A DNA stretch of 64,000 nucleotides. Source: Pseudomonas trivialis. GTDB taxonomy: Bacteria > Pseudomonadota > Gammaproteobacteria > Pseudomonadales > Pseudomonadaceae. Position numbers and translations under genes: made by a program. The stretch is from positions 62,001 to 126,000 of the forward strand of contig NZ_JYLK01000003.1 in the NCBI RefSeq assembly GCF_001439805.1, in the 5' to 3' direction. Each line of letters starts with the position of its first letter. Position 1 is the stretch's first letter. Below, piece after piece: positions 53,001 to 63,629 of this stretch. The notes under the pieces are model-generated. The model saw nothing but the letters and a program-made list of their open reading frames with translations, had not been told where the DNA came from and searched no databases.

Positions 53001-54070
53001 AAGGCTAGATCCTCAGGTGTGAATGTCATCTTGAATGAACGATAGGGAGCGAAGTCGCTTGGTTTCATTCCCTGCATCTCGGTCAACCGGCCAATGTTCT
53101 TGACCGCGGCAACCGCCGAACTGTCGAACGAACCGTCACCACTGGACTTGGCCACGCTGACCGAAGTCACCGTACCGTCCGGCAACATGCCGATCTGCAG
53201 CACTACTGTCATGCCTTTACGTGCCGAAGGTGGACGTGTCCAACCTTCTGCTGCCCGTGCCCGAATCAGGTCGTCGAAACTGCCCGCGACTTCATCGCCA
53301 CGCTCATCGGCCAAGGCTTGCTGACGCTGCGGCGTGTCGGAGAGCAAATCTGCCAGGGCCTGAGCCTTTTTCTCTTCGGCGGATTTACGCGCTGCTTCCT
53401 GAGCCTTTTTCTTCGTGGCATCGGCGGCAGCTTTCTTCTTCGCGTCGTCGGCGACTTTCTTCTTCGCCTCGTCTGCTTCAGCTTTTTTCTTGGCGTCTTC
53501 GGCGGCTTTCTTCTTCGCGTCTTCGACTATCTTTTTCTTGGCTTCTTCAGCGGCCTTTTTCTTGGCCTCTTCTTCAGCAGCTTTTTTGGCTTCTTCTTCA
53601 GATTTCTTCTTGGCTATATCAGCCAATTGTTTCTCTTCGGCTTTTTTAGCTTCGGCAGCTTTGTCGGCTTTCTTGGCTTCATCAGCCTTTTTGGCCTCGT
53701 CGGCTTTCTTCGCTTCGTCAGCCTTTTTCGATTCCTCGGCCTTTTGAGCCGCCTCTTCTTTCTTTTGTTCCGCAGCCGCCTTCACCGCTTCCTGCTCGAC
53801 CTTCTTCTGTTCCATCTGCTCGACTTCGGTCTGGCGCGCGGCCGACTTCTGGGCCTCACCCGCAATCTTCTGATTGGTCTGGGTGGTGGCCTGACTTTTC
53901 GATTTCAGCTGATACAGGGTCGCCTGCACGATCGGCTTGGCCGGCGGCAGGTCCGGGGTCATGGCAAAACTGACGAACAGCATGCCGAACACCAGCACGT
54001 GCAGGGCAATTGCCCACACGCCAGGCCAGAAGAAGCTTTCCGAGGCGGACGGCTCTCGCTGTTGCTGCAT
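52997..54070 (-). CDS. tolA: Tol-Pal energy-transducing protein TolA
   Basis: A 357-residue protein spanning the periplasm. One membrane segment (about 18-38) anchors it and contacts TolQR. A long helical domain (about 60-245) is built from Lys/Ala/Glu repeats, with a perfect tandem unit KKADEA repeated three times near residue 116. The C-terminal domain (about 255-357) keeps the TonB-like fold: [31 protein letters not shown]. It overlaps tolR by one base and tolB by four. Confidence 0.96.
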   Translation of the reverse strand: MQQQREPSASESFFWPGVWAIALHVLVFGMLFVSFAMTPDLPPAKPIVQATLYQLKSKSQATTQTNQKIAGEAQKSAARQTEVEQMEQKKVEQEAVKAAAEQKKEEAAQKAEESKKADEAKKADEAKKADEAKKADKAAEAKKAEEKQLADIAKKKSEEEAKKAAEEEAKKKAAEEAKKKIVEDAKKKAAEDAKKKAEADEAKKKVADDAKKKAAADATKKKAQEAARKSAEEKKAQALADLLSDTPQRQQALADERGDEVAGSFDDLIRARAAEGWTRPPSARKGMTVVLQIGMLPDGTVTSVSVAKSSGDGSFDSSAVAAVKNIGRLTEMQGMKPSDFAPYRSFKMTFTPEDLAL

Positions 54071-54531
54071 CAGGGCGCCTCGGTGATCAAACCAACGTTA
54101 CCGACGCCGGCCTTCTGCAGACCACCCATGGCACCCATGACGGAGCCGTAGTCGACCGATTTGTCGCCGCGAATGAAGACCTGGGTACGCTTGCCGCCTT
54201 CGTTGCCGGAGCGAATGATTTTGGTCACCGCATCGGTCATCGCCGGCAGGGTCAGGGCCTTGTCCTGCTGTTTCTGGGTGTCGACTTCGCTGCCAAGGTT
54301 CCAGTAATAGGTCTTGTCGGACTTGATCGAAATGGTCAGCACCTGCGTGTTGTTGTCCTGCGGCAAGGCTTCACTGGAAACCTTGGGCAGATCAACCTTC
54401 ACGCCCTGGTTGAGCATCGGCGCGGTCACCATGAAAATCACCAGCAGCACCAGCATCACGTCGATGTAGGGCACTACGTTCATCTCGGCGACCGGCTTGC
54501 GCTTTTTGCGCGCTCGAGCGATTAAAGCCAT
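54070..54531 (-). CDS. tolR: Tol-Pal subunit TolR
   Basis: A 153-residue ExbD-like protein. One membrane segment carries the proton-path Asp in VVPYIDVMLVLLVIFMV (D24), and the periplasmic domain ends in FIRGDKSVDYGSVMGAMGGLQKAG. It works with TolQ as the proton channel that energises TolA. It lies 14 bases after tolQ and overlaps tolA by one base. Confidence 0.96.
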   Translation of the reverse strand: MALIARARKKRKPVAEMNVVPYIDVMLVLLVIFMVTAPMLNQGVKVDLPKVSSEALPQDNNTQVLTISIKSDKTYYWNLGSEVDTQKQQDKALTLPAMTDAVTKIIRSGNEGGKRTQVFIRGDKSVDYGSVMGAMGGLQKAGVGNVGLITEAP

Positions 54532-54545
54532 TGGGAATTACCTGC

Positions 54546-55241
54546 TTATTCTTCGCTGGTGTGCACTTTACGGTGCAGGATCGCCTGGAATTCATCGGCG
54601 AAGGTGTAGTAACGGCCGATCAGCGTTTCGCTGGTGGCAGCAAAACGGTTGTAGGCGATTACGGCCGGGATCGCCGCGAACAGGCCAATAGCGGTGGCAA
54701 TCAGGGCTTCGGCGATACCCGGGGCCACGGTGGCCAGGGTCGCCTGCTGTGCCTGGGCCAGGCCGCGGAACGAGTTCATGATGCCCCATACGGTGCCGAA
54801 CAGGCCGATGTACGGGCTGACGGAACCCACGGTGGCGAGGAACGGCAAGCTTTGTTCAAGCTTCTCTTCTTCACGGGAGATGGCGACGCGCATGGCACGG
54901 GCCACGCCTTCCATGACGGCTTCCGGATCGACGCCGGGCTGCTGACGCAGACGGGAGAACTCCTTGAAACCGGCACGGAAGATCTGCTCAACACCCGAAT
55001 CCGGGTCCGGGTTGCTGCCAGCCTGGCGGTACAGCTTGGACAGGTCGATGCCCGACCAGAAGCGCTCCTCGAAGCTCTCCAGGGCACGTCGACCGGCACG
55101 CAGCATGTTGCTGCGCTGGAAAATCATGACCCAAGAGGTAACCGATGCGGCTACCAGGGTCAGCATGACCAGTTGAACCACAACACTGGCATTGCTGACC
55201 AGGCTCCACATGGAGGAATGGTCGACGACGGTAGGTTCCAC
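54546..55241 (-). CDS. tolQ: Tol-Pal proton channel subunit TolQ
   Basis: A 231-residue ExbB/MotA-like protein with three membrane segments (about 15-38, 135-158 and 170-192). The family motif VGSVSPYIGLFGTVWGIMNSF is at about 137-157, followed by ATVAPGIAEALIATAIGLFAAIPAVIAYN. The GTG start follows AGGAG. It lies 1 base after ybgC, at the front of the tol block. Confidence 0.96.
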   Translation of the reverse strand: MEPTVVDHSSMWSLVSNASVVVQLVMLTLVAASVTSWVMIFQRSNMLRAGRRALESFEERFWSGIDLSKLYRQAGSNPDPDSGVEQIFRAGFKEFSRLRQQPGVDPEAVMEGVARAMRVAISREEEKLEQSLPFLATVGSVSPYIGLFGTVWGIMNSFRGLAQAQQATLATVAPGIAEALIATAIGLFAAIPAVIAYNRFAATSETLIGRYYTFADEFQAILHRKVHTSEE

Positions 55242-55242
55242 G

Positions 55243-55698
55243 CTAAATCTCCTGCTCTGATTGTTTACCCGCGCCGCTCACGGCGGCAAAGGCCGCACGT
55301 AGAGTTTCGGGAATGGCCCGAGGTTTCAAACTGTCGGTGCGTACACATGCCACCAGAAACTGCCCCTCACAGAGCAGCGTTGCATCCGTTGCCCGCCTGA
55401 CCTGCTGCTTGAAACGCAGGCTGACACGGTTCAATTCGATTACTTGCGCGCTGACCAGCAACTCGTCGTCCAATCGCGCAGGTGAGTGGTAACGCGCCTC
55501 GCTGGAATGCACGACGAATAACAGGTCCTCCCCTGCCAGCGTGGATTGGGCAAAGCCCAGCTCCCGTAGCCGCTCGGTTCGAGCCCGTTCCATGAACTTG
55601 AGGTAATTGACGTAATAAACGATGCCGCCGGCATCGGTGTCCTCGTAATAAACGCGACAGCGATGTACGAACGACTGATCCCCGTTTTGCGCGCGCAT
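55243..55698 (-). CDS. ybgC: Acyl-CoA thioesterase YbgC
   Basis: A 151-residue hot-dog-fold thioesterase. The catalytic motif is [26 protein letters not shown], with the Asp near residue 20. It is conserved as the first gene of the Tol-Pal operon in Gram-negatives and is linked to phospholipid metabolism. The tolQ start is 1 base after its stop. Confidence 0.95.
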   Translation of the reverse strand: MRAQNGDQSFVHRCRVYYEDTDAGGIVYYVNYLKFMERARTERLRELGFAQSTLAGEDLLFVVHSSEARYHSPARLDDELLVSAQVIELNRVSLRFKQQVRRATDATLLCEGQFLVACVRTDSLKPRAIPETLRAAFAAVSGAGKQSEQEI

Positions 55699-55848
55699 AC
55701 TCTAGTGCTTACTCCTCAGGTTGCCAATCCGGCCCACCACTGTTTTTTCATTCCCGTTCTTCATCCTGAAGAATATTTACAACGACTGAATGACGACGCC
55801 AGACACTGGGACAGCACAAACCTCAGATAAATCGTGCGGCGCAAGCTT

Positions 55849-56907
55849 TTAATCGTCCACTGCATCGAGGAATTCGTCTACCACGGGCATCTCTCCCAAT
55901 CGTGACGGAATATTTAGCCCGAAGTGCAGATAAGCATGGCGGGTCACCACGCGCCCCCTTGGCGTGCGCATGATGTAGCCCTGCTGGATCAGGTACGGCT
56001 CCAGCACATCCTCAATGGTATGGCGCTCCTCGCTGATGGCGGCGGCAAGGCTGTCGACCCCTACCGGGCCACCGTCGAACTTCTCGATCATGGTCAGGAG
56101 CAGGCGTCGATCCTGGTGATCAAAGCCGTGCTCGTCCACATCCAGCAGGTTCAGCGCCAGGTCCGCCACGGCCTTGGTGATGTGTCCCTTGGCGCGCACC
56201 TCGGCAAAGTCACGCACGCGGCGCAGCAGGCGGTTGGCGATACGTGGCGTGCCGCGCGCCCGACGGGCGATTTCAAAGGCACCTTCAGGGTCCAGCGGCA
56301 GGCCGAGAATGCCCGCCGACCGTATGACAATGGTCGCAAGATCGGCCGTGCTGTAGAACTCGAGGCGCTGAACGATGCCGAAACGGTCGCGCAGCGGGTT
56401 GGTCAACATGCCGGCACGGGTGGTCGCGCCCACCAGGGTAAAGGGCGGCAGGTCGAGCTTGATCGAACGGGCAGCCGGCCCCTCGCCGATCATGATGTCG
56501 AGCTGGAAGTCCTCCATGGCCGGGTACAGCACTTCCTCGACAATCGGCGACAACCGGTGAATCTCGTCGATAAACAGCACGTCATGGGGTTCAAGGTTGG
56601 TCAGCAGCGCCGCCAGGTCGCCGGGACGCTCCAGCACCGGGCCCGAGGTGGACTTGATCGACACGCCCATTTCATTGGCGATGATCATCGCCAGGGTGGT
56701 TTTACCCAGCCCCGGCGGGCCGAAGATCAAGGTGTGGTCCAGGGACTCGCTGCGCCCGCGGGCGGCCTGGATGAACAGCTCCATCTGCTCGCGCACGGTG
56801 GGCTGGCCGATGTAGTCGGCCAGACTCAGCGGGCGGATGGCGCGATCCTGGACTTCTTCACGGTCGCGCGGGCCGGTGGCTGCAATCAGACGATCAGCTT
56901 CAATCAC
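55849..56907 (-). CDS. ruvB: Holliday-junction branch-migration helicase RuvB
   Basis: A 352-residue AAA+ motor ring. Walker A is [18 protein letters not shown] (about 62-80), Walker B is [12 protein letters not shown], sensor 1 lies in LVGATTRAG and the arginine finger in [14 protein letters not shown]. The C-terminal winged helix is [16 protein letters not shown]. It starts with GTG directly after the ruvA stop codon (TAAGTG). Confidence 0.97.
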   Translation of the reverse strand: MIEADRLIAATGPRDREEVQDRAIRPLSLADYIGQPTVREQMELFIQAARGRSESLDHTLIFGPPGLGKTTLAMIIANEMGVSIKSTSGPVLERPGDLAALLTNLEPHDVLFIDEIHRLSPIVEEVLYPAMEDFQLDIMIGEGPAARSIKLDLPPFTLVGATTRAGMLTNPLRDRFGIVQRLEFYSTADLATIVIRSAGILGLPLDPEGAFEIARRARGTPRIANRLLRRVRDFAEVRAKGHITKAVADLALNLLDVDEHGFDHQDRRLLLTMIEKFDGGPVGVDSLAAAISEERHTIEDVLEPYLIQQGYIMRTPRGRVVTRHAYLHFGLNIPSRLGEMPVVDEFLDAVDD

Positions 56908-57519
56908 TTAAATCATTCCCTTCAGGGCTCGGCGGATCATGTCTTCGCTGCTCAGGTTCTTGTCCTTGATGGCCGATACCGCCTTGCTGGCCTCCTGCGG
57001 CTTGTAGCCCAGGGAAATCAGCGCACTGACTGCATCGCTTTCGGCGCTGGCGACCTGCCCCGCCGGCATGTCCGGCTGGTTCGGCACCAGCGCGAACATG
57101 TTTGGCACGACTTCCCAGGCCTTGAAGCGGTCCTTGAGTTCCACCAGCAAGCGCTCGGCGGTCTTCTTGCCCACCCCCGGCACCTTGGTCAGCGCCGAAG
57201 TGTCCTGGGCCGACACCGCCCGCACCAGCTCATCCACTTCCAGGCTCGACATCAATGCCAGCGCCAATTTTGGCCCTACGCCATTCAAGCGAATCAGCTC
57301 ACGGAAAAAGTCGCGGTCGCGCTTGCCGATGAAACCATAGAGCAATTGCGCGTCTTCGCGCACCACCAGATGAGTGTGCAAAGTAATCGGCTCACCGACC
57401 GACGGCAGGCGGTACAAGGTGGTCATGGGCACTTCAAGCTCATACCCAAGCCCGTTTACATCCAGAATCAGGTGCGGCGGCTGTTTCTCGGCCAGGGTGC
57501 CGCGCAAGCGTCCAATCAC
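56908..57519 (-). CDS. ruvA: Holliday-junction DNA-binding protein RuvA
   Basis: A 203-residue tetramer-forming protein. The N-terminal OB domain begins [27 protein letters not shown], the two helix-hairpin-helix motifs are [16 protein letters not shown] and [20 protein letters not shown], and domain III (about 150-203) binds RuvB. It uses a GTG start behind AAGGAT. Confidence 0.97.
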   Translation of the reverse strand: MIGRLRGTLAEKQPPHLILDVNGLGYELEVPMTTLYRLPSVGEPITLHTHLVVREDAQLLYGFIGKRDRDFFRELIRLNGVGPKLALALMSSLEVDELVRAVSAQDTSALTKVPGVGKKTAERLLVELKDRFKAWEVVPNMFALVPNQPDMPAGQVASAESDAVSALISLGYKPQEASKAVSAIKDKNLSSEDMIRRALKGMI

Positions 57520-57582
57520 GGTTCGGATCCTTAAAAAGCATAGGGTCAGATCGACGCCTGACCGGGAATAACGCTGATGCTA

Positions 57583-58107
57583 TCAGAGACGCAGGCGCCC
57601 GCCACGACTGCGTGCCGTGCCGAGCCCATGTGGCAGTAGACTGGATAGGGTATGCGCATGGCAAATGGCAATGGCCAGGGCGTCGGAGGCATCGATCTGC
57701 GGCTTGGCGGTGAGCTTGAGCATGTGCATGACCATCATCTGCACCTGCTCCTTATTCGCCCCGCCCGTGCCGACCACGGCCTGCTTGACCTGGGTCGCGG
57801 TGTATTCGGCGATCTCCATGCCCTCCTCGGCCCCCGCCACAATGGCGGCGCCACGGGCCTGGCCGAGCTTGAGCGCGGAGTCGGCGTTCTTGGCCATGAA
57901 CACTTTTTCGATGCCCATGGTCACCGGGCCATAGGTCTGGATCACTTCACGCACGCCGCGATAGACAATTTGCAGACGCTCAGCCAGCTCGCCCGCCCCG
58001 GTGCGGATGCAGCCCGAGGCCACATAGACGCAGCCACGCGGGGTGTGCTGCACCACACCAAAACCGGTGATGCGCGAACCGGGGTCGATACCAAGGATTA
58101 AAGTCAT
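57583..58107 (-). CDS. ruvC: Holliday-junction resolvase RuvC
   Basis: A 174-residue RNase H-fold endonuclease that cuts four-way junctions. Catalytic acids are D7 in [12 protein letters not shown], Glu in [22 protein letters not shown] (about 68), and Asp residues in [13 protein letters not shown] near 138-141. The start [12 protein letters not shown] is the family standard. It is upstream of ruvA and ruvB on the same strand. Confidence 0.97.
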   Translation of the reverse strand: MTLILGIDPGSRITGFGVVQHTPRGCVYVASGCIRTGAGELAERLQIVYRGVREVIQTYGPVTMGIEKVFMAKNADSALKLGQARGAAIVAGAEEGMEIAEYTATQVKQAVVGTGGANKEQVQMMVMHMLKLTAKPQIDASDALAIAICHAHTLSSLLPHGLGTARSRGGRLRL

Positions 58108-58153
58108 AGCACCTGCGGGTTGGGTAAACACATTTTTTGATACATCAGGTTCA

Positions 58154-58244
58154 ATGTGGGAGGGGGCTTGCGCCCGATGGCGATGAGTCAGTTATCTATT
58201 ACTCGACTGAACCACCGCTATCGGAAGCAAGCCCCCTCCCACAT
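58154..58244. repeat. REPIN with the SBW25 group I REP sequence
   Basis: GTGGGAGGGGGCTTGC at 58156-58171 is exactly the abundant group I 16-mer of P. fluorescens SBW25, and its complement GCAAGCCCCCTCCCAC lies at 58227-58242. Two REP units facing each other across about 55 bases are a REPIN. It lies between yebC and ruvC. No REP-associated transposase gene is in this window. Confidence 0.9.
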
Positions 58245-58262
58245 CTGGAACTGCGTCGTCCT

Positions 58263-59009
58263 TCAGCCTAGTTGTTCGGCGACGGATTCAGGGATGTCAG
58301 CGTTGGAATACACGTTCTGCACATCATCCAGGTCTTCGAGCATGTCCAGCATCTTCAGCACCTTTTGCGCACCGTCCAGATCCAGCTCGGCGCTGGTGGT
58401 CGGCAGCATCACGATTTCCGCGTCGGTGCCTTTGAAGCCGGCCGCCTCCAGTGCAGTGCGCACGGCATAGAAGCTGGAGAACGAGGTGAACACGTCGATG
58501 GAACCGTCTTCGTTGGTCACCACGTCATCGGCATCGGCCTCCATTGCCGCTTCGATCAGCGCGTCTTCATCCACACCCGGCGCAAAGGTAATCTGCCCCT
58601 TGCGCTCGAACAGGTAGGCCACCGAACCGTCGGTACCCAGGTTGCCCCCGCACTTGCTGAACGCATGGCGCACGGCAGCGGCAGTACGGTTGCGGTTGTC
58701 GGTCATGCACTCGACCATCACCGCCACGCCGCCCGGGCCGTAGCCTTCGTAGGTCAGTTCGACCATGTCGTCGGTGTCGGCGGCGCCGGCACCACGGGCC
58801 ACGGCGCGGTCGATGATATCGCGGCTCATGTTGGCGCCCAGCGCCTTGTCCAGCGCCAAACGCAGGCGCGGGTTGGAAGCCGGGTCGCCGCCACCTTGGC
58901 GAGCGGCAACGGTCAGTTCACGGATCCACTTGGTGAAAATCTTGCCTTTCTTGGCATCCTGACGCTCTTTGCGGTGCTTGATGTTCGCCCACTTGGAATG
59001 GCCAGCCAT
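58263..59009 (-). CDS. yebC: YebC/PmpR-family protein
   Basis: A 248-residue protein of the YebC/TACO1 family, starting [23 protein letters not shown]. In P. aeruginosa the homologue (PmpR) was described as a quorum-sensing repressor; more recent work on the family points to relief of ribosome stalling at proline stretches. Further blocks are [23 protein letters not shown] and [19 protein letters not shown]. It lies between aspS and ruvC as in other pseudomonads. Confidence 0.95.
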   Translation of the reverse strand: MAGHSKWANIKHRKERQDAKKGKIFTKWIRELTVAARQGGGDPASNPRLRLALDKALGANMSRDIIDRAVARGAGAADTDDMVELTYEGYGPGGVAVMVECMTDNRNRTAAAVRHAFSKCGGNLGTDGSVAYLFERKGQITFAPGVDEDALIEAAMEADADDVVTNEDGSIDVFTSFSSFYAVRTALEAAGFKGTDAEIVMLPTTSAELDLDGAQKVLKMLDMLEDLDDVQNVYSNADIPESVAEQLG

Positions 59010-59082
59010 AACACAACTCCAATAATTCTCTAGAAACCTTTATCAATCACGCTTGCGGCGCAATACAAGCTTGTAACGCAAA

Positions 59083-59108
59083 GGCGCATCCGAAGATGCG
59101 CCTTTTTT
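59083..59108 (-). terminator. Probable terminator of aspS
   Basis: On the minus strand GGCGCATC-TTCG-GATGCGCC: an 8-bp stem closed by a C(UUCG)G tetraloop, then TTTGCG. The T-run is short on this strand and longer on the other. Confidence 0.65.
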
Positions 59109-59145
59109 GACTGCGTAAACCTCAGTGCGCTTTCACGCCGCAGCC

Positions 59146-60921
59146 TTACTCAGCCTTCGGCGTCTCGCGCAGACGAATGTGCAGTTCGCGCAGTGCCTTG
59201 GCATCCACCACACCCGGTGCCTGGGTCATGACGTCGGCAGCGCTCTGGGTTTTCGGGAAGGCGATCACTTCACGAATCGACTGGGCGCCGGTCATCAGCA
59301 TCACCAGGCGGTCCAGACCGAATGCCAGGCCACCGTGGGGCGGCGCGCCGTACTTGAGGGCGTCGAGCAGGAAGCCGAACTTCTCTTCCTGTTCCGCTTC
59401 GTTGATGCCCAGCAGGCGGAACACCGCTTGCTGCATCTCCTTGCGGTGGATACGGATCGAACCGCCACCCAACTCGGTGCCGTTCAATACCATGTCGTAG
59501 GCGCGGGACAAGGCGCCTGCCGGATTGGCTTCCAGCTCGGCCGGGGAGCACTTGGGCGCGGTGAATGGGTGGTGCAAGGCGCTGAAACTGCCGTCGTCGT
59601 TCTCTTCGAACATCGGGAAGTCAACGACCCACATCGGGGCCCATTCGCAGGTCAGCAGGTTCAGGTCGTGACCGAGCTTGATACGCAATGCGCCCAAGGC
59701 TTCGCTGACGATCCTGGCCTTGTCGGCGCCGAAGAACACGATGTCGCCGTCAACGGCACCGACGCGATCGAGGATCGCGTTGAGGTTGTCCAGCGGAATG
59801 TTTTTCACGATAGGCGATTGCAGACCATCAACACCGTTGGCGCGCTCGTTGACCTTGATGTACGCCAGGCCCTTGGCACCGTAGATGCCGACGAACTTGG
59901 TGTAGTCGTCGATCTGCTTGCGCGGCATGCTCGCGCCGCCGGGCACACGCAGTGCGGCAATGCGGCATTTAGGGTCGTTGGCCGGGCCGCTGAACACCTT
60001 GAAGTCGACCTCTTTGAGCTGGTCGGCCACGTCCACCAGTTCCAGCGGGTTGCGCAGGTCCGGCTTGTCGGAACCGTAGCGCCGCATGGCTTCTTCGAAG
60101 GTCATGTGCGGGAAGTCGCCAAACTCCAGGTCCAGCACTTCCTTGAACAGGTTGCGGATCATCTGCTCGGTGAGGCCCATGATCTCTTCTTCATTGAGGA
60201 AGCTGGTCTCAATGTCGATCTGGGTGAATTCCGGCTGGCGGTCGGCGCGCAGGTCTTCGTCACGGAAGCACTTGGCGATCTGGTAGTAACGGTCGAAGCC
60301 GGCCACCATCAGCAACTGCTTGAACAGCTGCGGCGACTGCGGCAAGGCAAAGAAGCTGCCGGCGTGGGTACGGCTCGGCACCAGATAGTCACGCGCGCCT
60401 TCCGGGGTGGCCCGGGTGAGGATCGGCGTTTCAACGTCGAGGAAGCCGTTTTCGTCGAGGAAGCGGCGGATGCTGGTGGTCATGCGCGAACGCAGACGCA
60501 GCTTCTCGGCCATCTCCGGACGACGCAGGTCGAGGAAGCGATAGCGCAGGCGGGTTTCCTCGCCCACGTCGGAGTACTCATTGAGCGGGAACGGCGGGGT
60601 TTCCGACTCGTTCAGCACTTCAAGCTCATAGCCCAGCACTTCGATGCCGCCGGACGCCATGTTCTTGTTCACGGCACCGGCCGGACGCAGGCGCACCTTG
60701 CCGGTGATCTTCACGACGTATTCGCTGCGCACGCGGTCGGCGGCAGCGAAGCTCTCGGCGCGATCCGGGTCGAACACCACCTGGGCCAGACCATCACGAT
60801 CACGGATATCGAGGAAGATCACCCCGCCGTGGTCGCGGCGACGGTGAACCCATCCGCAAAGGGTGATTTCCTGACCTTCCAGGGTCTCGTTCAGTTGGCC
60901 GCAATAGTGGCTGCGCATCAT
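59146..60921 (-). CDS. aspS: Aspartyl-tRNA synthetase
   Basis: A 591-residue class IIb synthetase, probably non-discriminating (charging tRNA-Asp and tRNA-Asn), as is usual in Pseudomonas. The anticodon-binding OB domain begins [17 protein letters not shown]. Class II motif 2 appears as [27 protein letters not shown] (about 215) and motif 3 as [15 protein letters not shown] (about 540). The ATG at 60921 gives the family length. Dps-like and zinc-ribbon genes follow in the usual order. Confidence 0.97.
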   Translation of the reverse strand: MMRSHYCGQLNETLEGQEITLCGWVHRRRDHGGVIFLDIRDRDGLAQVVFDPDRAESFAAADRVRSEYVVKITGKVRLRPAGAVNKNMASGGIEVLGYELEVLNESETPPFPLNEYSDVGEETRLRYRFLDLRRPEMAEKLRLRSRMTTSIRRFLDENGFLDVETPILTRATPEGARDYLVPSRTHAGSFFALPQSPQLFKQLLMVAGFDRYYQIAKCFRDEDLRADRQPEFTQIDIETSFLNEEEIMGLTEQMIRNLFKEVLDLEFGDFPHMTFEEAMRRYGSDKPDLRNPLELVDVADQLKEVDFKVFSGPANDPKCRIAALRVPGGASMPRKQIDDYTKFVGIYGAKGLAYIKVNERANGVDGLQSPIVKNIPLDNLNAILDRVGAVDGDIVFFGADKARIVSEALGALRIKLGHDLNLLTCEWAPMWVVDFPMFEENDDGSFSALHHPFTAPKCSPAELEANPAGALSRAYDMVLNGTELGGGSIRIHRKEMQQAVFRLLGINEAEQEEKFGFLLDALKYGAPPHGGLAFGLDRLVMLMTGAQSIREVIAFPKTQSAADVMTQAPGVVDAKALRELHIRLRETPKAE

Positions 60922-61028
60922 GGTCGTGGTTTCACTTCTCGTAATTCGAAATTCGGTGGAGGCCCGCCTCGTCACCGTACGGTTATGCAGGAGACGGATA
61001 ATGCAGGAGCCTGCGCGTAGAGTTCAAC

Positions 61029-61250
61029 TCAGTCTGCCTTGTCGCCGCCCGCCAGGTTCTTCTTGGCGCCGGTCTTGAAATCGGTCTCGTACCAACCGTT
61101 GCCGCTGAGGCGGAAGCCTGGCATGGACATCATTTTTTTCAATTCAGGTGCCTGACAGGCTGGGCAATCGACCAACGGCGCGGCGCTGATCTTTTGAATG
61201 GCTTCCAATTGATGACCACAGGAAGCGCATTGATAGTCGTACATGGGCAT
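61029..61250 (-). CDS. FmdB-type zinc-ribbon protein
   Basis: A 73-residue regulatory-like zinc-ribbon protein. It starts MPMYDYQCASCGHQLEAIQKI, with a second cysteine pair in LVDCPACQAPELKKMMS, and the family tail FRLSGNGWYETDFKTG follows. It probably binds zinc and is widespread upstream of aspS; the function is unknown. The ATG is chosen because the family starts MPxYDYxC. Confidence 0.92.
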   Translation of the reverse strand: MPMYDYQCASCGHQLEAIQKISAAPLVDCPACQAPELKKMMSMPGFRLSGNGWYETDFKTGAKKNLAGGDKAD

Positions 61251-61422
61251 TGAGATGTCTCGGCGATCAAAACTTGCTGCGCCACGCCCTGCCCTTGTGC
61301 ATAAAGCCCCGGCATGCGCAGCAAAGCGCGGGATTATATCTGGTAAATCGAGGCAGCGCAGCCGGCTTTCTCCCCGGGTGCCGACCCGCCTGAATGGCGG
61401 GTCGGTCCGAGGCACGGGCAAA

Positions 61423-61764
61423 CTATCCTGAGCAGGAGGGGGCGACGCAGCCATTCAACACATGCACCACGCACACCACCCTCACCAGCCCACTGAAGTT
61501 CTTCACGCCGCCGTAGCGCAAATGCACTTCCCGATCAACGTAGGACAACAGTGCGCTGACCGAGCAGGTATTGATCCTGGCAATCTCTGCAAGGATATTC
61601 CAATAGATCTGTTCGAGCCGCAGGCAGGTAGAAAACCCATTGAGCCTGACCGAGCGCGACAGTGGCTTGGCCAGCCCCATATCGAACCCTTTTGCAAACG
61701 GGTCGACCTTTATCTTATGGAAACCGTTGGTTTCCATCACTCCGTTACCGACTCCACGTGACAT
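61423..61764 (-). CDS. Ribbon-helix-helix (RHH_4-like) protein
   Basis: A 113-residue protein. A short N-terminal tail is followed by an RHH-type DNA-binding domain: SRSVRLNGFSTCLRLEQIYWNILAEIARINTCSVSALLSYVD (about 35-77) and the closing strand/helix NFSGLVRVVCVVHVL. Proteins of this kind act as small repressors or antitoxins, but no toxin gene is adjacent. GGAG lies about 10 bases before the ATG. The target is unknown. Confidence 0.75.
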   Translation of the reverse strand: MSRGVGNGVMETNGFHKIKVDPFAKGFDMGLAKPLSRSVRLNGFSTCLRLEQIYWNILAEIARINTCSVSALLSYVDREVHLRYGGVKNFSGLVRVVCVVHVLNGCVAPSCSG

Positions 61765-61944
61765 ACACCTGACACTCCATTGCCAAACAGCAGCCCAGGG
61801 GACTTCCCATTGGACAGTGACGCTATAAAACAGCAGGGAGCGACAGGCAGCCAGAAGACGCAGAGTAGATGGGCGTAGGACAACGCCAGGAAGCGCGCGG
61901 AAACACGCAGGCGGCGCCAGCAAGGCGCCACCGGTGTACGACGT

Positions 61945-62418
61945 TTACTGATTTTCGAGCAGGGAACGCAGCATCCACGCGGTTTTCTCGTGCACCTGCA
62001 TGCGCTGGGTCAACAGGTCTGCCGTCGGCTCATCGCTGACTTTGTCGAGCAACGGGAAGATGCCACGAGCGGTACGTGTAACGGCTTCCTGGCCTGCGAC
62101 CAGTTGCTTGATCATCTCTTCGGCGCTTGGCACACCTTCTTCTTCCTTGATCGAGGACAGGCGGGCATAGATCGAGTAGGCACCCGGCGCAGGGAAACCC
62201 AGGGCACGGATACGCTCGGCAATGGAATCCACCGCCAGCGCCAACTCGTTGTACTGCTCCTCAAACATCAAGTGCAGCGTGCGAAACATGGGGCCGGTGA
62301 CGTTCCAATGGAAGTTGTGGGTCTTCAGATACAGTACGTAGGTATCGGACAGCAGCCGTGAAAGTCCGTCGACGATGGATTTACGATCTTCTTCACTGAT
62401 ACCAATATCGATTGCCAT
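61945..62418 (-). CDS. Dps-like ferritin (DNA-protection during starvation)
   Basis: A 157-residue Dps/ferritin-like protein. The ferroxidase His/Asp/Glu set is visible as [38 protein letters not shown] (about 35-73). It forms 12-subunit cages that store iron and protect DNA from peroxide. The start [13 protein letters not shown] follows AAGGGG. Gene position beside aspS matches PA0962 of P. aeruginosa. Confidence 0.93.
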   Translation of the reverse strand: MAIDIGISEEDRKSIVDGLSRLLSDTYVLYLKTHNFHWNVTGPMFRTLHLMFEEQYNELALAVDSIAERIRALGFPAPGAYSIYARLSSIKEEEGVPSAEEMIKQLVAGQEAVTRTARGIFPLLDKVSDEPTADLLTQRMQVHEKTAWMLRSLLENQ

Positions 62419-62744
62419 GTGTTTCCCCTTCAATTGATGAGTATTCATTGATCAAATGAACGGCCACTCTAGCAAGAAATGCCTGAAAGCCGCTCGAAAA
62501 GCCTGCATCCGTCTAGGACAAGCGTTTGAAGCAGAAATGCCGCGCTCCCCGCAAGCCCCCCACATGCTTGATTTGAGTAGGCACAGCCTTTGCTGTTAAA
62601 TAGGCGCCGTGTGGCTGCCGTTTACCTGTGCGGCACGTCACATAGGCTGATCCCCGCGCACGTGCTCAACGCCTCCCATTGTTCAGAAGCGAACCGTGCC
62701 AGTCAGCTCTTCCTCGTGATCCGTCTTAAAGTGAGTTAATCAAA

Positions 62745-63347
62745 ATGTTGAAAATCGTCCACCTGCTAACGGGCGTTGCAGCGTTGCTGCTGTCCTTTAT
62801 CCCGAGCCTGCAGCCTGAAAGCCTGCCCTACCTGCAACAACATGATGCTCTATACCTGGCCCTGTTCGGCCTGCTGAACCTGACGCTCGCACCGGTAATT
62901 CCTTACTGGAACAAAGGCACGCGTCATCAACTGCAAAATCTGGTCAGCGCGCTGCTGGTGCTGGCCGTTGTCGTGCAGACTCTCACCCTACTGGCACCCA
63001 TGCCTGAAGTTGGCGGTCACCCGGCCATCCTGCTCAGCCTGGTCATTGCTGTGGTCGCCATCGTTCTTCACCTGGCCATCAGCTTCTACCGTTCGTCCCC
63101 AGCGGCCGCGTCGCAAAATTACGACATGACCAACCGGGATACCGGGACCGTCAAGTGGTTCAATACCTCCAAGGGCTTCGGCTTTATTTCCCGCGATTCG
63201 GGCGATGATATTTTCGTCCACTTCCGGGCCATCCGCGGCGAAGGCCATCGCGTTCTGGTCGAAGGCCAGCGTGTGGAGTTCTCGGTGATGAACCGCGACA
63301 AAGGCCTGCAAGCCGAAGACGTGATCGCCGCGTTGCCGCGTCGCTGA
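62745..63347 (+). CDS. Membrane-anchored cold-shock-domain protein
   Basis: A 200-residue two-part protein. Residues 1-120 hold three to four hydrophobic segments ([74 protein letters not shown]). Residues about 130-200 form a complete cold-shock domain with RNP1 KGFGFISRD and RNP2 IFVHFRAI. This would tether an RNA-binding domain to the inner membrane on the cytoplasmic side. The ATG has a weak GTGAG site. P. aeruginosa has a similar gene at this position (PA0961). Confidence 0.88.
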   Translation: MLKIVHLLTGVAALLLSFIPSLQPESLPYLQQHDALYLALFGLLNLTLAPVIPYWNKGTRHQLQNLVSALLVLAVVVQTLTLLAPMPEVGGHPAILLSLVIAVVAIVLHLAISFYRSSPAAASQNYDMTNRDTGTVKWFNTSKGFGFISRDSGDDIFVHFRAIRGEGHRVLVEGQRVEFSVMNRDKGLQAEDVIAALPRR

Positions 63348-63363
63348 TTCAAACTGCCGTAGC

Positions 63364-63408
63364 AAAAAAAACCGCGATCCGGCATTGGCCGTGTCGCGGT
63401 TTTTTTTA
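63364..63408. terminator. Bidirectional terminator
   Basis: AACCGCGA and TCGCGGTT pair around a short loop, with eight A on the left and eight T on the right, serving the cold-shock-domain gene and the convergent slyX. Confidence 0.92.
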
Positions 63409-63419
63409 TTGCGCGCCCA

Positions 63420-63626
63420 TTAATAGTGAGGCGGCGGCGCTTCTTCTTCGGATGACTCGAACTGGCCACCCATTTCTTCCTGGCGCTTGAGCAGGGCAGC
63501 GATCTGCAGTTTCAAGCGCTCGACGGCGCGCTGCTGGTTGACCAGGATATCGTTGAGGGTTTCGATGGTGTCGTCCTGGAAGGCCAGGCGGCTTTCCAGG
63601 TCGGTGACGCGGTCTTGCAGGTCCAT
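63420..63626 (-). CDS. slyX: SlyX-family protein
   Basis: A 68-residue coiled-coil protein: [46 protein letters not shown] in continuous heptads, then an acidic, proline-rich tail. It is conserved beside a HIT-family gene; the function is unknown despite its old link to haemolysis in E. coli. It lies 3 bases after the HIT gene. Confidence 0.94.
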   Translation of the reverse strand: MDLQDRVTDLESRLAFQDDTIETLNDILVNQQRAVERLKLQIAALLKRQEEMGGQFESSEEEAPPPHY

Positions 63627-63629
63627 GAT

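Noticed and set aside
59125..61020. A 631-codon open frame antisense to aspS
   Set aside because: It lies opposite a clear full-length synthetase gene and encodes a His/Val/Gln-rich sequence with no known fold.
61423..61923. Longer start for the RHH protein
   Set aside because: The extra 53 codons encode a Trp/Leu/Arg-rich, unlikely peptide. The internal ATG at 61764 has a GGAG site and joins directly to the RHH region.
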